DNA of 64,000 nucleotides from assembly GCF_000213175.1 (NCBI RefSeq), contig NW_009799179.1:124001-188000 (forward strand), read 5' to 3'. The DNA comes from Neurospora tetrasperma FGSC 2508 (taxonomy: Eukaryota; Ascomycota; Sordariomycetes; Sordariales; Sordariaceae). Below are positions 44,360-54,617 of this stretch, piece by piece. The notes below the pieces were generated by a model, which saw only the letters and a program-made list of their open reading frames with translations, searched no databases and was not told the origin of the DNA. The translations under genes and the position numbers were made by a program. The number at the start of each line of letters is the position of its first letter. The first letter of the stretch is position 1.

Positions 44360-46384
44360 TCACCTGTATCCCCCGTTGTTCATGTGTCCCTGGTCATGGT
44401 GATCATCATCCCGGGTATCGCCCCAGTAACTATCCCTGCCCTCCGCAAATCCGTTCTGCCCCGGCAGACCAAAGTCAGGCACTTGTCCAACACCACCACC
44501 ATTAGCCTGACCGTATCCAGCACCAGCAGCAGCACCACCACCCGACTGTATTCCAAGTCCGGATCCTGCTGGTTGCTGACCGTACGCTCCAGCAAATGTG
44601 GACGCTTGCGGGCTGCTGGCGTAACCCCCGTGGTTGTTGTTGTTGAAGTCAAAGCTGGCCGACTGCGGGCTCGCAAATCCAGGAGCGGTAGGACCGGCGG
44701 TGAAGCTTCGTTGAGGTTGCGGGTGGACGAGTCCGCCGCTGCCGCCGGGAGCAGGGCTGCCCACTCTGTTCATATCCCCGCCGTACATGGGCCCTTGAGG
44801 ATTATACGGGCCAGGGACCGGAGAGGTGAAGCTACGGTTGGGAGGGAAGACCGGACTGTGGGCCTGGTTTTGGTAGCCGCCAGTCACGTTGGGGATGGTG
44901 GGGGTCAAGGCAGGAATGCTTGGGGCGGGGGAGGCGACGCGATCCATGTTCATGTTGTTGTCGAAGAAGTTGAATTGTTGTTGTTGCTGGTTAGGGGCAA
45001 GAGCAGGGCTAGCGACGCGGTTCATGTTGTTGTCGAAGGAGTTGAACTGCTGCTGTTGCTGACCGGGAGCGGGAGCAGGGCTAGCGACACGGGGAGATTG
45101 AGAGAGGGAGGCGGCGGCGACAGCACCGGTAGCACCGAGAGCAGCACCAGCAGCGGCGCCAGCGCCAACTGCTGAGACCGTGTTGAATTGACCATCGGAG
45201 GAAGTGTTGTTCGAGCCATCGAGAGGCGGAGAAGGGGGAACACTATAAGTTGTCGTAGTAGCCATACCGCCCTTCTTCATCTCATCAGCATGATACTCTG
45301 CCGCCTGCTCCCTAAAACTATCGGGATCGATACCGGCCTTCTGCAACTGTTCCAGCTCGAGGCGATCGCGCTGGTACTGGGCTTCGGCAAGAGCAGCCTG
45401 GCGCGCACCCCGTCGTCGCGTACGGATGCAGACGAAGACGGCAGCAAAGAGGAGCAGCGCACCAACACCGGCGCAGCAAGCATAAATGATGGTCTTGGTT
45501 GTGCTTGACATGCCGTTCCACTTGTCGGACACCGACTGCTTGGGCGGGGCCGTGATCATCTCCTTGATGGTGGAATTACCCTCGACGACCTTGATGCTCT
45601 CCCAAGCGCCGCTGCGGTCGCCGTAGACATACTCCTGGCCTTCGCTGAAGTCGGTAACTTGGACGGACTTGACATGCATGGTGTACGGGCCAGCGCCATA
45701 ATCGGTTTGACCACCAGCCCAATCCTGTGTACCCTTGGACAATCTCGGGTCGCCGCCAGCCCAGATACCAAACGACAAACGCATGGGAGTCTGGGGGTAA
45801 TATTGAGTGTTGTTGGCTTGAGCGGGAAGTAGAGTGCGGACCTTGTTGCCGTCCACATAAAAGTCGAGGTAGTCCCTGGTCCAAATGGTGGTATAGTTGT
45901 GGAAGTCCTCTTGAGCGTTGCCGGGAACGTCGTGCTTTCCGGGAATGGAGGACTCGATGACGCCCTTGCCGTAAGTGTTGGTCTGCACGTTGTTGGGCTC
46001 GCCGCCGACAAACTCCCAGTCGATCTCGTCCAGGTCGTCGGACAAGAACATGACGGAACTGACGATGCCTCTGCCCTGAGCAGCCTTCATCCAGATCTCG
46101 GTGCGGCCCCAGAAGAAGTAGAACTTGGAGCGCAGGGTGGGGGAGTCGCCTTGCTTGCTGATGGTGAAGGCCGCGCCTTGGTCCATGTCGAAATCAACGG
46201 TGCCGGCGGTAGTCTCCCAGGCCCAGGCTTTGGGAGTAGAGTTGAAGGTCCACGAGTAGTCCATACCAAGGGCGGGATCGGCAGGACATGTTTTGTTGAG
46301 GGGTTGGCAGTCGGTGGTGACTTGGGCGAGGGCCGAGGACGCCAGCAGCGCAATGGCCGAGGCGAGGTATCGCGGTAGAAGCAT
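44360..46384 (-). CDS. GH16 Crh-type cell-wall transglycosylase with transmembrane anchor
   Basis: A single exon of 674 aa. A signal peptide (MLLPRYLASAIALLASSALA) is followed by the GH16 domain. DEIDWE at 119-124 holds the nucleophile Glu120 and acid/base Glu124, and WTRDYLDFYVDG, MRLSFGIWAGGDPRLSKGTQDWAGG are typical of Crh1/Utr2 enzymes. These link chitin to beta-1,6- or beta-1,3-glucan in the wall. In place of a GPI signal there is a single transmembrane helix at about 297-320, then RTRRRGARQ and a ~350-residue cytosolic tail. The tail is low-complexity and repeats RVASPALAPNQQQQQFNFFDNN-type units twice or more. The tail may anchor or signal from the wall; that is inference. Confidence 0.92.
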   Translation of the reverse strand: MLLPRYLASAIALLASSALAQVTTDCQPLNKTCPADPALGMDYSWTFNSTPKAWAWETTAGTVDFDMDQGAAFTISKQGDSPTLRSKFYFFWGRTEIWMKAAQGRGIVSSVMFLSDDLDEIDWEFVGGEPNNVQTNTYGKGVIESSIPGKHDVPGNAQEDFHNYTTIWTRDYLDFYVDGNKVRTLLPAQANNTQYYPQTPMRLSFGIWAGGDPRLSKGTQDWAGGQTDYGAGPYTMHVKSVQVTDFSEGQEYVYGDRSGAWESIKVVEGNSTIKEMITAPPKQSVSDKWNGMSSTTKTIIYACCAGVGALLLFAAVFVCIRTRRRGARQAALAEAQYQRDRLELEQLQKAGIDPDSFREQAAEYHADEMKKGGMATTTTYSVPPSPPLDGSNNTSSDGQFNTVSAVGAGAAAGAALGATGAVAAASLSQSPRVASPAPAPGQQQQQFNSFDNNMNRVASPALAPNQQQQQFNFFDNNMNMDRVASPAPSIPALTPTIPNVTGGYQNQAHSPVFPPNRSFTSPVPGPYNPQGPMYGGDMNRVGSPAPGGSGGLVHPQPQRSFTAGPTAPGFASPQSASFDFNNNNHGGYASSPQASTFAGAYGQQPAGSGLGIQSGGGAAAGAGYGQANGGGVGQVPDFGLPGQNGFAEGRDSYWGDTRDDDHHDQGHMNNGGYR

Positions 46385-47471
46385 TGTATCGTGTATCGTA
46401 GATCGTGTGTTGTTCGGTCGGGGTAAATATCGGTTCGTGTAAATGGAATTGGACTCAGAGTTGCATCTCTGGGTGTATCGTAGTGATCGTAATGTGTGTC
46501 GAAAGAGTGTGGTGATCTCGAGCTCGCGAGATAATGTATCGTGATAGAGAGAGGCAGCAAGGTCAGGTCAACTGACGATTGCGCAAACGAATTGGGGTGA
46601 TCGTGGGATCGGTAGTAGTTCGAACCAGGCGATACTGGCGATGGTTTGGTAAAGAGAGGGATGGTGTTTCGAGTTCGGAATGATGGTCGGTACCCAAGGT
46701 ATCCTATACGACGACGCGCTAATGCGGTTGAGAGAGTGACAGTTGGCAACCCAGACGGCCACTCAACGTAAAGTAAAGAAGGAATCCCACTGGGAATGAG
46801 GGGAACAACCACCAAGCGATTTGGCGAGAATTGAAGGGAAAAAAGTCAAGAGGGAAAAAAGGGGAAGCCGAGAGGGACAAGCATAGAACTGGTGCCCTTG
46901 GCGGCGTGACATTCAATTCCAATTCAAGTGGAATCTTGAGAGCTTGGGCATATGGGACGAGGACAGAACCGACAGGGATCTTGCGGGAGAGGCTTTCCAT
47001 GAAACATTGGGTCTCCAGAAACGGACAAGGCTGAGGGGCTGCACTCCGGGGGGTACCTGCTGATTGTGCGACGCCCGGTGTTTCCACACCGTTCCTGTTG
47101 AGCGCTAGCACGGGGTACCTTGGTGGCCCTGAACCATCACCCAATGAGTGGCCGGCGGCTACTTAGATTGGATCCTTTAGCGGCCCGGTGGTGTCAAAAA
47201 AGTCGGGACATTTATCGGGCCCCTTTCAGCGTTGCAATCAGCTCGATATTTCTGGGCATACGGCTCGGGCAATCTTGTCAGGTAAAGATCAGCGAATTGC
47301 CGACTGCAACCACTCCCCGTCATTTTCACGCATTTTCAGGAACTCGGCATCGCAATCGCAAAATTACGAGGAGCACTTGAACATCACCCCCACGGTGAGA
47401 GCTATTGGTGAGGCTACCTCTAGGTATTTATCTACACTACATACAGCATGAAGATGCCCTCGTCTGAACAC
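46385..47471. other. upstream region of GH16 gene
   Basis: About 1.1 kb between two minus-strand genes. The 5' leader of the GH16 gene lies next to 46385; no credible coding frame was found. Confidence 0.5.
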
Positions 47472-47783
47472 TCAAAGCTCGGGGACCTTGCGAATATCGT
47501 CGACCGCTTGTCTGAGCTCTCGAACGTCCTCTCTTAAATATACGGCGGTTATGATCTCGGCTCGCAACTCCATAATCATGCGATCGTGCTCCTTTTCCGT
47601 CATTCGAGTGGTGTTCTCGGTCGATACTAGGCGGTCATCCAACCGACCGATGCCACTGATGATTCTTTCAATCGCCTGTAAGCCCGCTGGCACATTTTGC
47701 AGCTTGTCGAGTGCCGGTTCAAGCTGCTCTTTGAGGACTGATGGGAGTTTCTGCTCGGAGTGTGGCGACGTCTTTGGTCGATG
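47472..47783 (-). pseudogene. in-frame continuation of coiled-coil gene beyond a TAG stop
   Basis: This stretch continues in exactly the same frame as the gene at 47784..48836, after its TAG, for 103 further codons to a second stop. It encodes another copy of the gene's own repeat (SVLKEQLEPALDKLQNV and AIERIISGIGRLDDRLVSTENTT), so it was once, or still is, part of the protein. No convincing intron removes the TAG. It is either a recently truncated tail or a readthrough extension. Confidence 0.55.
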
Positions 47784-48836
47784 CTAGGCGCGGTCATCCA
47801 AGCGGCCGGCTCCCTTGTTGAAATCCTCATGGATGATTTGAAGTTGCGCTGAAGCACGTTTCGTCCGCTCGAGGATTGATTCGAGCTGCTGCCTGAACTG
47901 CTGCCTGAGCTGCTCCTCGGTGACTGACGGGGTTTGGACCGACTGTAGACGGTCCTCCACAACTCTTTGGATTGCTTGTACTTGCCCCGACACGCTCTCC
48001 AACTGGTTGAGGGCTGTTGCGAGCTGCTGCTCGATGATTGATGTGGTTTGTGTGGCCGTGTTTTGGGCCGATTCGAGACGGTCCTGTAAGTGACTGGTTC
48101 TCTCCATGAGTCCTTCAATCGCTTGGACTCGCGCCGAGACGTTGTCCAGCTTCTGGAGAGCTGGCGCGAGCTGCTGCTCTAGGATTGACGGGAACTGCTG
48201 CTCAAGGACTGATGTGACACGCTGGAAGTCCGCGAGTTGGTCGTCTAGTCTGATCTGTGCCCGCACACGCTCCTCGATCTCCTTTCGTAGCTCCCCCAAC
48301 GTGTTCTGGTTGCGAGCAACATCTTGTTTCTCTCGCGCCACGACAGCCTTTTCCTCGTTGAGTGCCTGGAGCTCTCTTCCCTGCTGCTCTTTCTGGCTAT
48401 CAAGCTCCATCTGTCTGGTGTTGAGCTGCAACTCGTGATCCTGATGCTGGCGGCGGTTTTCGGCTAGTTGATTGAGCTTTTCCTGGGTCTCCCGGTCCTT
48501 GTCCTCAGCCTGCTGAAGGGTTTGCTGAGCCTGTTGAAGGATTTGCTGAGCCTGTTGGGAAAGGGTTTGCTCTGCCCCTTGGACATTTGCCTCTTGTTGC
48601 TCCACGGCTCGCTCTCGGGCGGCAATCTCTTCACGGTGTGACTTGATTTGATCAAACTCGGTGCGGCATTCCTCCAAGCGTTCCTGCAAGCTCTGAGCCA
48701 CAGTGTTAACTTTTTGGGTAGCGTGCAGGAAGATTGTCCAGGGCAAAGAACCATCACTTTCGCCAGCAGCTTCTCCAAAGAGTGTGATGTAGCCCGCCAA
48801 ACTCTCTTTCGCGGCCTCGAAGTCAAAGTCGGGCAT
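47784..48836 (-). CDS. orphan coiled-coil repeat protein
   Basis: A single exon of 350 aa that I do not recognise by function. Residues 1-60 form a possible globular start (SLPWTIFLHATQKVNTVAQSL). Residues 50-210 are a Gln/Glu-rich coiled coil with QQAQQxLQQA repeats. From about 217 a unit of roughly 40-50 residues recurs: ILEQQLAPALQKLDNVSARVQAIEG (217-241), IIEQQLATALNQLESVSGQVQAIQ (267-290) and a diverged third copy at 318-349, ending GRLDDRA before TAG. A fourth copy lies beyond the stop. No membrane segment or signal peptide is present. It is divergently arranged with another coiled-coil frame at 49261. Lineage-restricted scaffolding is the most that can be inferred. Confidence 0.7.
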   Translation of the reverse strand: MPDFDFEAAKESLAGYITLFGEAAGESDGSLPWTIFLHATQKVNTVAQSLQERLEECRTEFDQIKSHREEIAARERAVEQQEANVQGAEQTLSQQAQQILQQAQQTLQQAEDKDRETQEKLNQLAENRRQHQDHELQLNTRQMELDSQKEQQGRELQALNEEKAVVAREKQDVARNQNTLGELRKEIEERVRAQIRLDDQLADFQRVTSVLEQQFPSILEQQLAPALQKLDNVSARVQAIEGLMERTSHLQDRLESAQNTATQTTSIIEQQLATALNQLESVSGQVQAIQRVVEDRLQSVQTPSVTEEQLRQQFRQQLESILERTKRASAQLQIIHEDFNKGAGRLDDRA

Positions 48837-49260
48837 GATGAACGTAGGTAGACGTCGCGAGGCGACCGCGGACGGACTTGGTGTTGAAGGAAGAGAGGGT
48901 GGAGGTCGTTTGAGGGTGAAAGGTCAGGAAGGGAAAGATGGCCACAAGAATGGATTTGTCTGACGGAAGAGAACAAACGAAAACCAGTGCAGCCTAAATA
49001 CCAGGAAGGGAGTGCCGGTGAATGGTAAGCGTAGAGGTAGTGAAGTGCACGGACTTTGAACAAAAGAGTGAGTGGGCGGGAAAAGTGATAGTGAATGGGA
49101 AGCCAGGTGAAGGGCAGGCAATAGAGTGGTTGGGTACTGATGGAAACCAGGTGAAAGGGCATGGACTTTGAACATGCGGACTGCGAATTGCAAAAACGAA
49201 CTTGAAATCTCGCGACACATTGCAGTTTGTCCCAAAGACATCGTCAATCGATACGATGCC
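48837..49260. promoter_or_regulatory. divergent upstream region with a short direct repeat
   Basis: Between the coiled-coil gene and its divergent decayed neighbour. The sequence GCAYGGACTTTGAACA occurs twice about 107 bp apart (near 49050 and 49157). Confidence 0.45.
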
Positions 49261-49965
49261 ATGTCAGATACTCTCACAGAGGACAAGGTTCTCTTGAGAA
49301 TCAAATACCTCTGGCCCATTTCCTCCACACACGAATGGGCTCGCATTCCCAACGTCCTGGACATTCTCATCATTGTCATTCGCACCGCAATCAGTCACAC
49401 GACCGAGATAGAAAACGACAGCAACAACAGCAACGCGTTGATCCAGCATGCCCTGAATGCAGAGCAGACTGGAAGGCCTGACCCGCGACCACGACGGCGC
49501 CAAAACCAAGAACGAGGACCACGCTAACAACTCGCCGAGTTCCAACAGAACCAGCCCGACGCAGAGCTTTATAAGTGGCTTGAGGAACTCGAAAAGTCGA
49601 ATGCGGAAATGGAGAACGAGCTTGTCACATGGCGGTCGGGCGAGGAGATGTAGCATAAGGAAGTGAACAAGAAGGACGAGCAGATCGACCGCCTAGCGTC
49701 CGCGCTTGACGGCCAAAAGAGGCTGTACAAATACACGAAAGACTTGCACGAGAAGACCGTGGGCGACTTCACCAATGACCTGAACAAAACGGACAAGGGC
49801 TTCGAGGAATGGAAGGCCGTAGTCCTCAACAGCCTCGAGCAAAAGGTCGGACGGTTGGAGCGTCAGAATCGGGCGCTGGATTCCGAGCTAACAGACGCAA
49901 ACCAATCGCTCAGTCGAGCACGGGAGGATGTCCAAAGGTTGAAAGTGAAGACAATCAATAAATGA
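49261..49965 (+). pseudogene. decayed coiled-coil gene
   Basis: An ATG at 49261 opens a frame (MSDTLTEDKVLLRIKYLWPI) that ends in a TAA at 49525. Further on, the same frame resumes as clear coiled coil (LYKWLEELEKSNAEMENELV), is cut by a TAG at 49651, then continues to 49965 with KDEQIDRLASALDGQKRLYK and NRALDSELTDANQSLSRAREDV. Between about 49457 and 49520 the coding-like sequence (RLEGLTRDHDGAKTKNEDH) is in another frame, so at least one frameshift seems likely. No intron with good splice sites bridges the breaks. It is probably a host coiled-coil gene in decay; unrecognised introns remain possible. Confidence 0.45.
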
Positions 49966-50993
49966 GTAAGGATAATTTCTCTTTTCAAAAATACGAAAGA
50001 CGTTCGCGTCGATATTACTTAGCATTCCCATTACGGCTTGACCACATGACTAAATAAGTACGAATGGTCCTTCCTTTCCGGTCTTTCCCTTCGCCACGTC
50101 GGTCTAGCCCTCCACGTTTCGGGACCGACGGAGCATCCTGCCCGCAAGCCCCGCCTAGAAGGTAGGACCTGCCCTGATGGCCTTGAGAAGAGGGGAAAAC
50201 CAATACAGAAGCCGCCAACCAGGGCAGCACAGAAAGGAAAATATCACCAATCAAGGAAGTGACGGGAGATGGCGGGCATGACAAATTTGAGATTGGGAGA
50301 GGTACAAGGCAGCTGTATTTATTTCGTTCTGTTCCTTCCTTACCTCTAGGTACCTAGGTCTTCGTTTTCAGAATTGATACTCACAGGATCAGCCTTTTGC
50401 ATCCTGATCCTTTCAAGCGTTTCTCTTCCATTCATCAGCGCTAATCCACTTTGCTAGACACCCACGACCTGTCTGAAGGCATGTAACTTACCTAGGTAAT
50501 TTTGCTTTGACTTCGTCCCTTTCTACATGCTCCCGCCGAGGCCCATACCGGTTCTGATGATACCCGCATGCTTGTGTCCCAAGTTTCGTTCAGTTGTACC
50601 TTCAGTCTACTCAAGAGAGCCACGACAATATCCATCTTTAAGCAATCAAATCACGCTCACTTCAACATCACTAGCATCGACACATCATCGTCACCCGCTT
50701 AGTCATCCGTATCAATACCATGGACAAAACGCATCAATTAAGGTTTGTAGCTCTCTTTAACCGGAAAACCGGCGACTTATTTCCTTTTCCAGCTCACCAT
50801 GTCAACTGCTCCTGTGCTCCTTGCCCAGATACCAACTAAATCATAATTTTCTATCGTCCCAGCGGTGTTCCAACTCCTCGAACTTTTTGTCAATCTTCGC
50901 GTTCCAGTTCCTCATTAATTTCCACTGATCATTCTTTTTGGTCCTCCAAGAGCTCATCTCTTTATGAAGCGTTCCCGACGGGTCGTGTGCTGG
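49966..50993. other. intergenic
   Basis: About 1 kb between convergent ends. CTAGGTACCTAGG motifs are at 50341..50359 and 50489..50499. No credible gene. Confidence 0.5.
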
Positions 50994-53434
50994 TTACTCC
51001 CGGTTCTCGAAGTTGAAGACAAAGTCCCCGTCGTACCGCATGTTGTCTCTCCTCTCCGCCCAACGCTTAAGGCGGCAGCGCATCTGGCGCAGCCTTGTCA
51101 GAACATCCTCCTTACGCTCCAAGCTCCGGCGGGTCCTCATATACCTCCTAGGAGACTTGTCACGGGGGAACGAGTGGCGTCGCGGGGTATCGACAGTCTC
51201 TTCCAGTTGCTGGGCGGGCTCGCTGTTTGTTTCAACAAAATCTTCCAAATCGGTGCTGGTCTCGTCCCAAATGGCTTCCGAGATGGGAGTCGCATACTCT
51301 TCGCACCATCTGTCAAACTTGTCCGGTCCCAGTTTTTGGCAACGGGCGGAAACGAGTGCGGTTTGTTCGTGGTAATCAATAGGCGAGATCTTCATCGGTG
51401 CTTGGGTGGTAGAGGTAGGCTTGCCGATCCCCAGGTTGCTCGCTCTGTTCTTGATGCCCTCATCCTGATGTACCTTCTGCTCTTCCTGGCGATCCTGTTC
51501 CGTCACTCTCCCCTCATTCTCCCAGCCATAAAGGTCGTCAAACGTCTCTTCCTTTTCTTCGCTCCATTGGTCGAGCTTTGAAGATGCTCTTGATTCAGGA
51601 GTCTTCGAGGTACCGCCATAATCCTCACCATAGTTGTCAACACAGCGTGCGCGAGGAGTCTCCGTGGTAACAGGAGGGAGGAAAACTTGATTGTCCTCCA
51701 CCCGCATCGCCTCTTTCGCGGTTGGAACATCAATAGTCCACATGGTTGCTCTTCTACGGGTGGCATAACCCTTCTCTGCCCACTTGTTCAGCCACTTCTC
51801 CTTGCCTTCTGGCGAGCAAGGGGCGAAGTTCGGGCCAGTATATTCATCTGGGATCAAAGATGGCTCGACGAGGCTGTAAGTGAAAGAGTCTTGTCGTGTC
51901 TTCTTCAGCTCCGGCACCTCAAGGTACAATGACTGGGTTGCCTTCTGATGGTGGGTGAGGTCGCCGGCGGGTTCCTCGGGCTCCGTGATGATGATAGGCG
52001 GCAGCACATGGCAGGATTGGACGGCATTTTCACGCTGAAGCCTGTTGTGGGAGCGGATGCAGAACTTCCTTGAAGACGACTCACTTTTACGAACACGAAC
52101 CTTGAACTTCCGAAGAGGTGTTCGAGTGATGCTGGACTTCGGAAAAATACTCGCGGTGGTCGATACAAGCGACGTCTTCATCTCGGTACCGACTTCACAA
52201 TGACCATGCGCGGTCTGCGACTGCACCGCAACTTCGATCTCCTCTTCGAACGGGGGAAGAGTGTCCAGATGAAAGCTGCTAAAATCTTCGTCCTTCTCTG
52301 GGGTCTCAAAGTTTCCCTTGGGCTGCCACTGAGAGGGGGACGTAGGAGGCAGCGTCAGATCTGCAAGTTGCTGTGAAAAAACATCTCCCTAAGATGCTTG
52401 AGGTTCCACTGTGGCAGCTTGGTACTCCGGCTCTACGAAAACTTCGCGACAGTCTGTCATATCGCGGCGGCGGCGGCGCTTGGCCTCCCGTAGTTGACTG
52501 GCGTAGGCGTACATGAGTTCAGTCCATTGATCTTTAGTAATGTCGTCGAGGTTGTTTTCGATAAAGTCGATGATTGGGTCGTTGTCGTCTTCAGTGTTTT
52601 GGTCAGGCTGCTGATGGTCATGAATGACAGTGATGGTAGCCTCGGGGGACGTCACGATGACGATGGGCGTAACGGGAGGTAACTGAAGAGTTGGTATCGC
52701 GAAGCATTCAAGATCGCCATGAATGAGAACGGGAGAAGTGACTTTGGTGCCATTCTTGGGGAAAAGTTCTTGGGTATCCGAGGTGCCAGAGACTGCAGTG
52801 GTGGTGGTTGAACTGGACCAAACGCTATCCGTGGTTTGTGTTGAGCTATTACTGGTAGTGGAGGAAACGGAACTATTATCACAATCGTCAGCGCACATTA
52901 CTTGATACGAATAAGTCGTATACATACCAGGTCGAATCGGTCCGCGAGTGGGTTGGCTTGATCAAGCCGGTCGTGTTCTCGACGGAGGGTTCAATATCAT
53001 GGGTGATAACCTCAACGGGCTCGCACTCGACGACGACCTTGGTCTTGGTGATGGTGGGCATTGTGGCCTGCACCTCGGGGGCTTCAGCGGGAAAGACGTT
53101 AGTGACAACCACAAGCGGTGCAAGCATGGATGAACGAGTTCTTGCCTTGAGCATTGATGAACTCATGATGGAGGGTAGATGTGCCAGGAGTCACGGCAAG
53201 ATGGGAGACTGTTGTCGCTGCGACGATCGGCGGGATATCGGCGACGAGCATGAGGCGAGTTAGGGTGTTGTCGTCAGTAGGAACCTCCGCAGCAACGACA
53301 TCGTCCTCTTGAACTGGATCGTTGGCGGTGCAGGCTCTCCAGATGAGAAGGGCCTGTTGCATTGGCTGGGGGCGGCGGATGAAAGCGTCGATGGGCGCAA
53401 GGCCAATACGGTGGATGCTGGGACCGCTCAGCAT
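50994..53434 (-). CDS. orphan 751-residue protein with W-repeat segments; model uses a GC-AG intron
   Basis: Best model: exons 53146..53434, 52928..53081, 52437..52872 and 50994..52370, giving 751 aa with every phase consistent. Intron 2 (52873..52927) is an ideal GTATGT...CTGAC...TAG intron. Intron 1 (53082..53145) would use a GC donor (CAAG|GCAAGA) with a perfect CTAAC branch site and AG acceptor. Intron 3 (52371..52436) has a weaker GTAGAG donor but a strong TTTTTTCACAG acceptor, and removes an in-frame TAG. The protein is polar, Ser/Thr/Glu-rich and largely disordered, with an RRRRRD basic run. A loose repeat recurs in the C-terminal half: WLNKWAEKGYA, KLDQWSEEKEETFDDLYGW, KFDRWCEEYATPISEAIW and LKRWAERRD. 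I recognise no family. ATG at 53434 has a good context (ACCAAGATG). Confidence 0.6.
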
Positions 53435-54617
53435 CTTGGTGTTGTGAGGTTAGAGGTGTCTCCAGCTTTTGGCGACCGTGATCTTGATGAGATTCCCCGT
53501 TAATTTTGATCGTGCAGATGAGAGACGATGTTGATATATTATTGGGTTGATGTGCGGAAAGATGCGTTGAGACTTGCTGTTGATATCGTGCGTGTCAACG
53601 GTGTTGAGAGTGCATGAGATGTGGATGCCACAGGAAAGGAAGAAGGACCTCCAGGGCCAGTGGAAGACATGATTTTAAAAAATTCAACTCTGGGCGAGGA
53701 CCGGCAACTTCCAGGTCCGCAAGATCTCGAGGCTGTCGCCTGTTAACTCTTTGGTTACGGTCGTCGTGGTGACGGCGACAATGTTGGTGATGCTTACCAT
53801 ACTGTTCAGGGTTCTTGTAGCAAACATTCCCTCTGGGCCAATGAGGAGGCATGGTTAGACAGGTACGTATATTTAAGGTACGGACAAAATACTGAACAGA
53901 ACTGAACAGCAAGGATAAAAATCGGTATCAGACCGAACAGCCCGACCGTTCGGCGCCCACAGTTGCCTTATACATGTCAGCTACACACGATATCAGAGAG
54001 AACCTTGGGACTACTTAGCAAAATTGCTTGTCAACACCGATAGATGCCCGGTGACAGGTAGCAAATCCTGGGGCCGGTTTGCTCGACAACCGCGGTGCCT
54101 GTCGCTTTCCAGGTACGTCCAACACCCCGCCCCAGCACTTGAACACCGGACAGCCCTTGACCTGTCTTTCTACTTCGTTCAATTGAGAAGCAACACATAT
54201 CTCTGTGAAACAACACTGTAAATTGTTGTAGTGCTGATGGCGTGTAAATTGGAGACATCCGGGGAATCATCTTCCAAACCCTAACCCGAATCCCTTTTCT
54301 CCCATGTGGAGATGACGTAAGGACGGTTTGGCCAATCATCGTTCGTACCTGGCATGTCCCACGGGGTAAAGTGCGGAGAAATGCAGATCTCCCGGACAAC
54401 GACAAGTCGTCCCTTTCTCCAAAGCATCACCACCACAACACCTGATTCTACCGCATCTTGACCCATGCCTCCGCGACATTGAGTGGCTGCCACACTTGTT
54501 GACAGTCTGAAAGACTCTAACCAGTGACAAGCGTCAACTGGCAAGGGTAACCTTTTCTGTTTGACAATCACTCCAGTCAAGCCCATATCAGTTTGACATC
54601 CGAAACCCCGTGTCACC
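53435..54617. promoter_or_regulatory. divergent upstream region
   Basis: Roughly 1.2 kb between the divergent starts of the 751-residue orphan and the TPR gene. No credible coding frame. Confidence 0.45.

Noticed and set aside
44318-45175. 285-codon plus-strand frame
   Set aside because: Antisense to the GH16 protein's repetitive tail.
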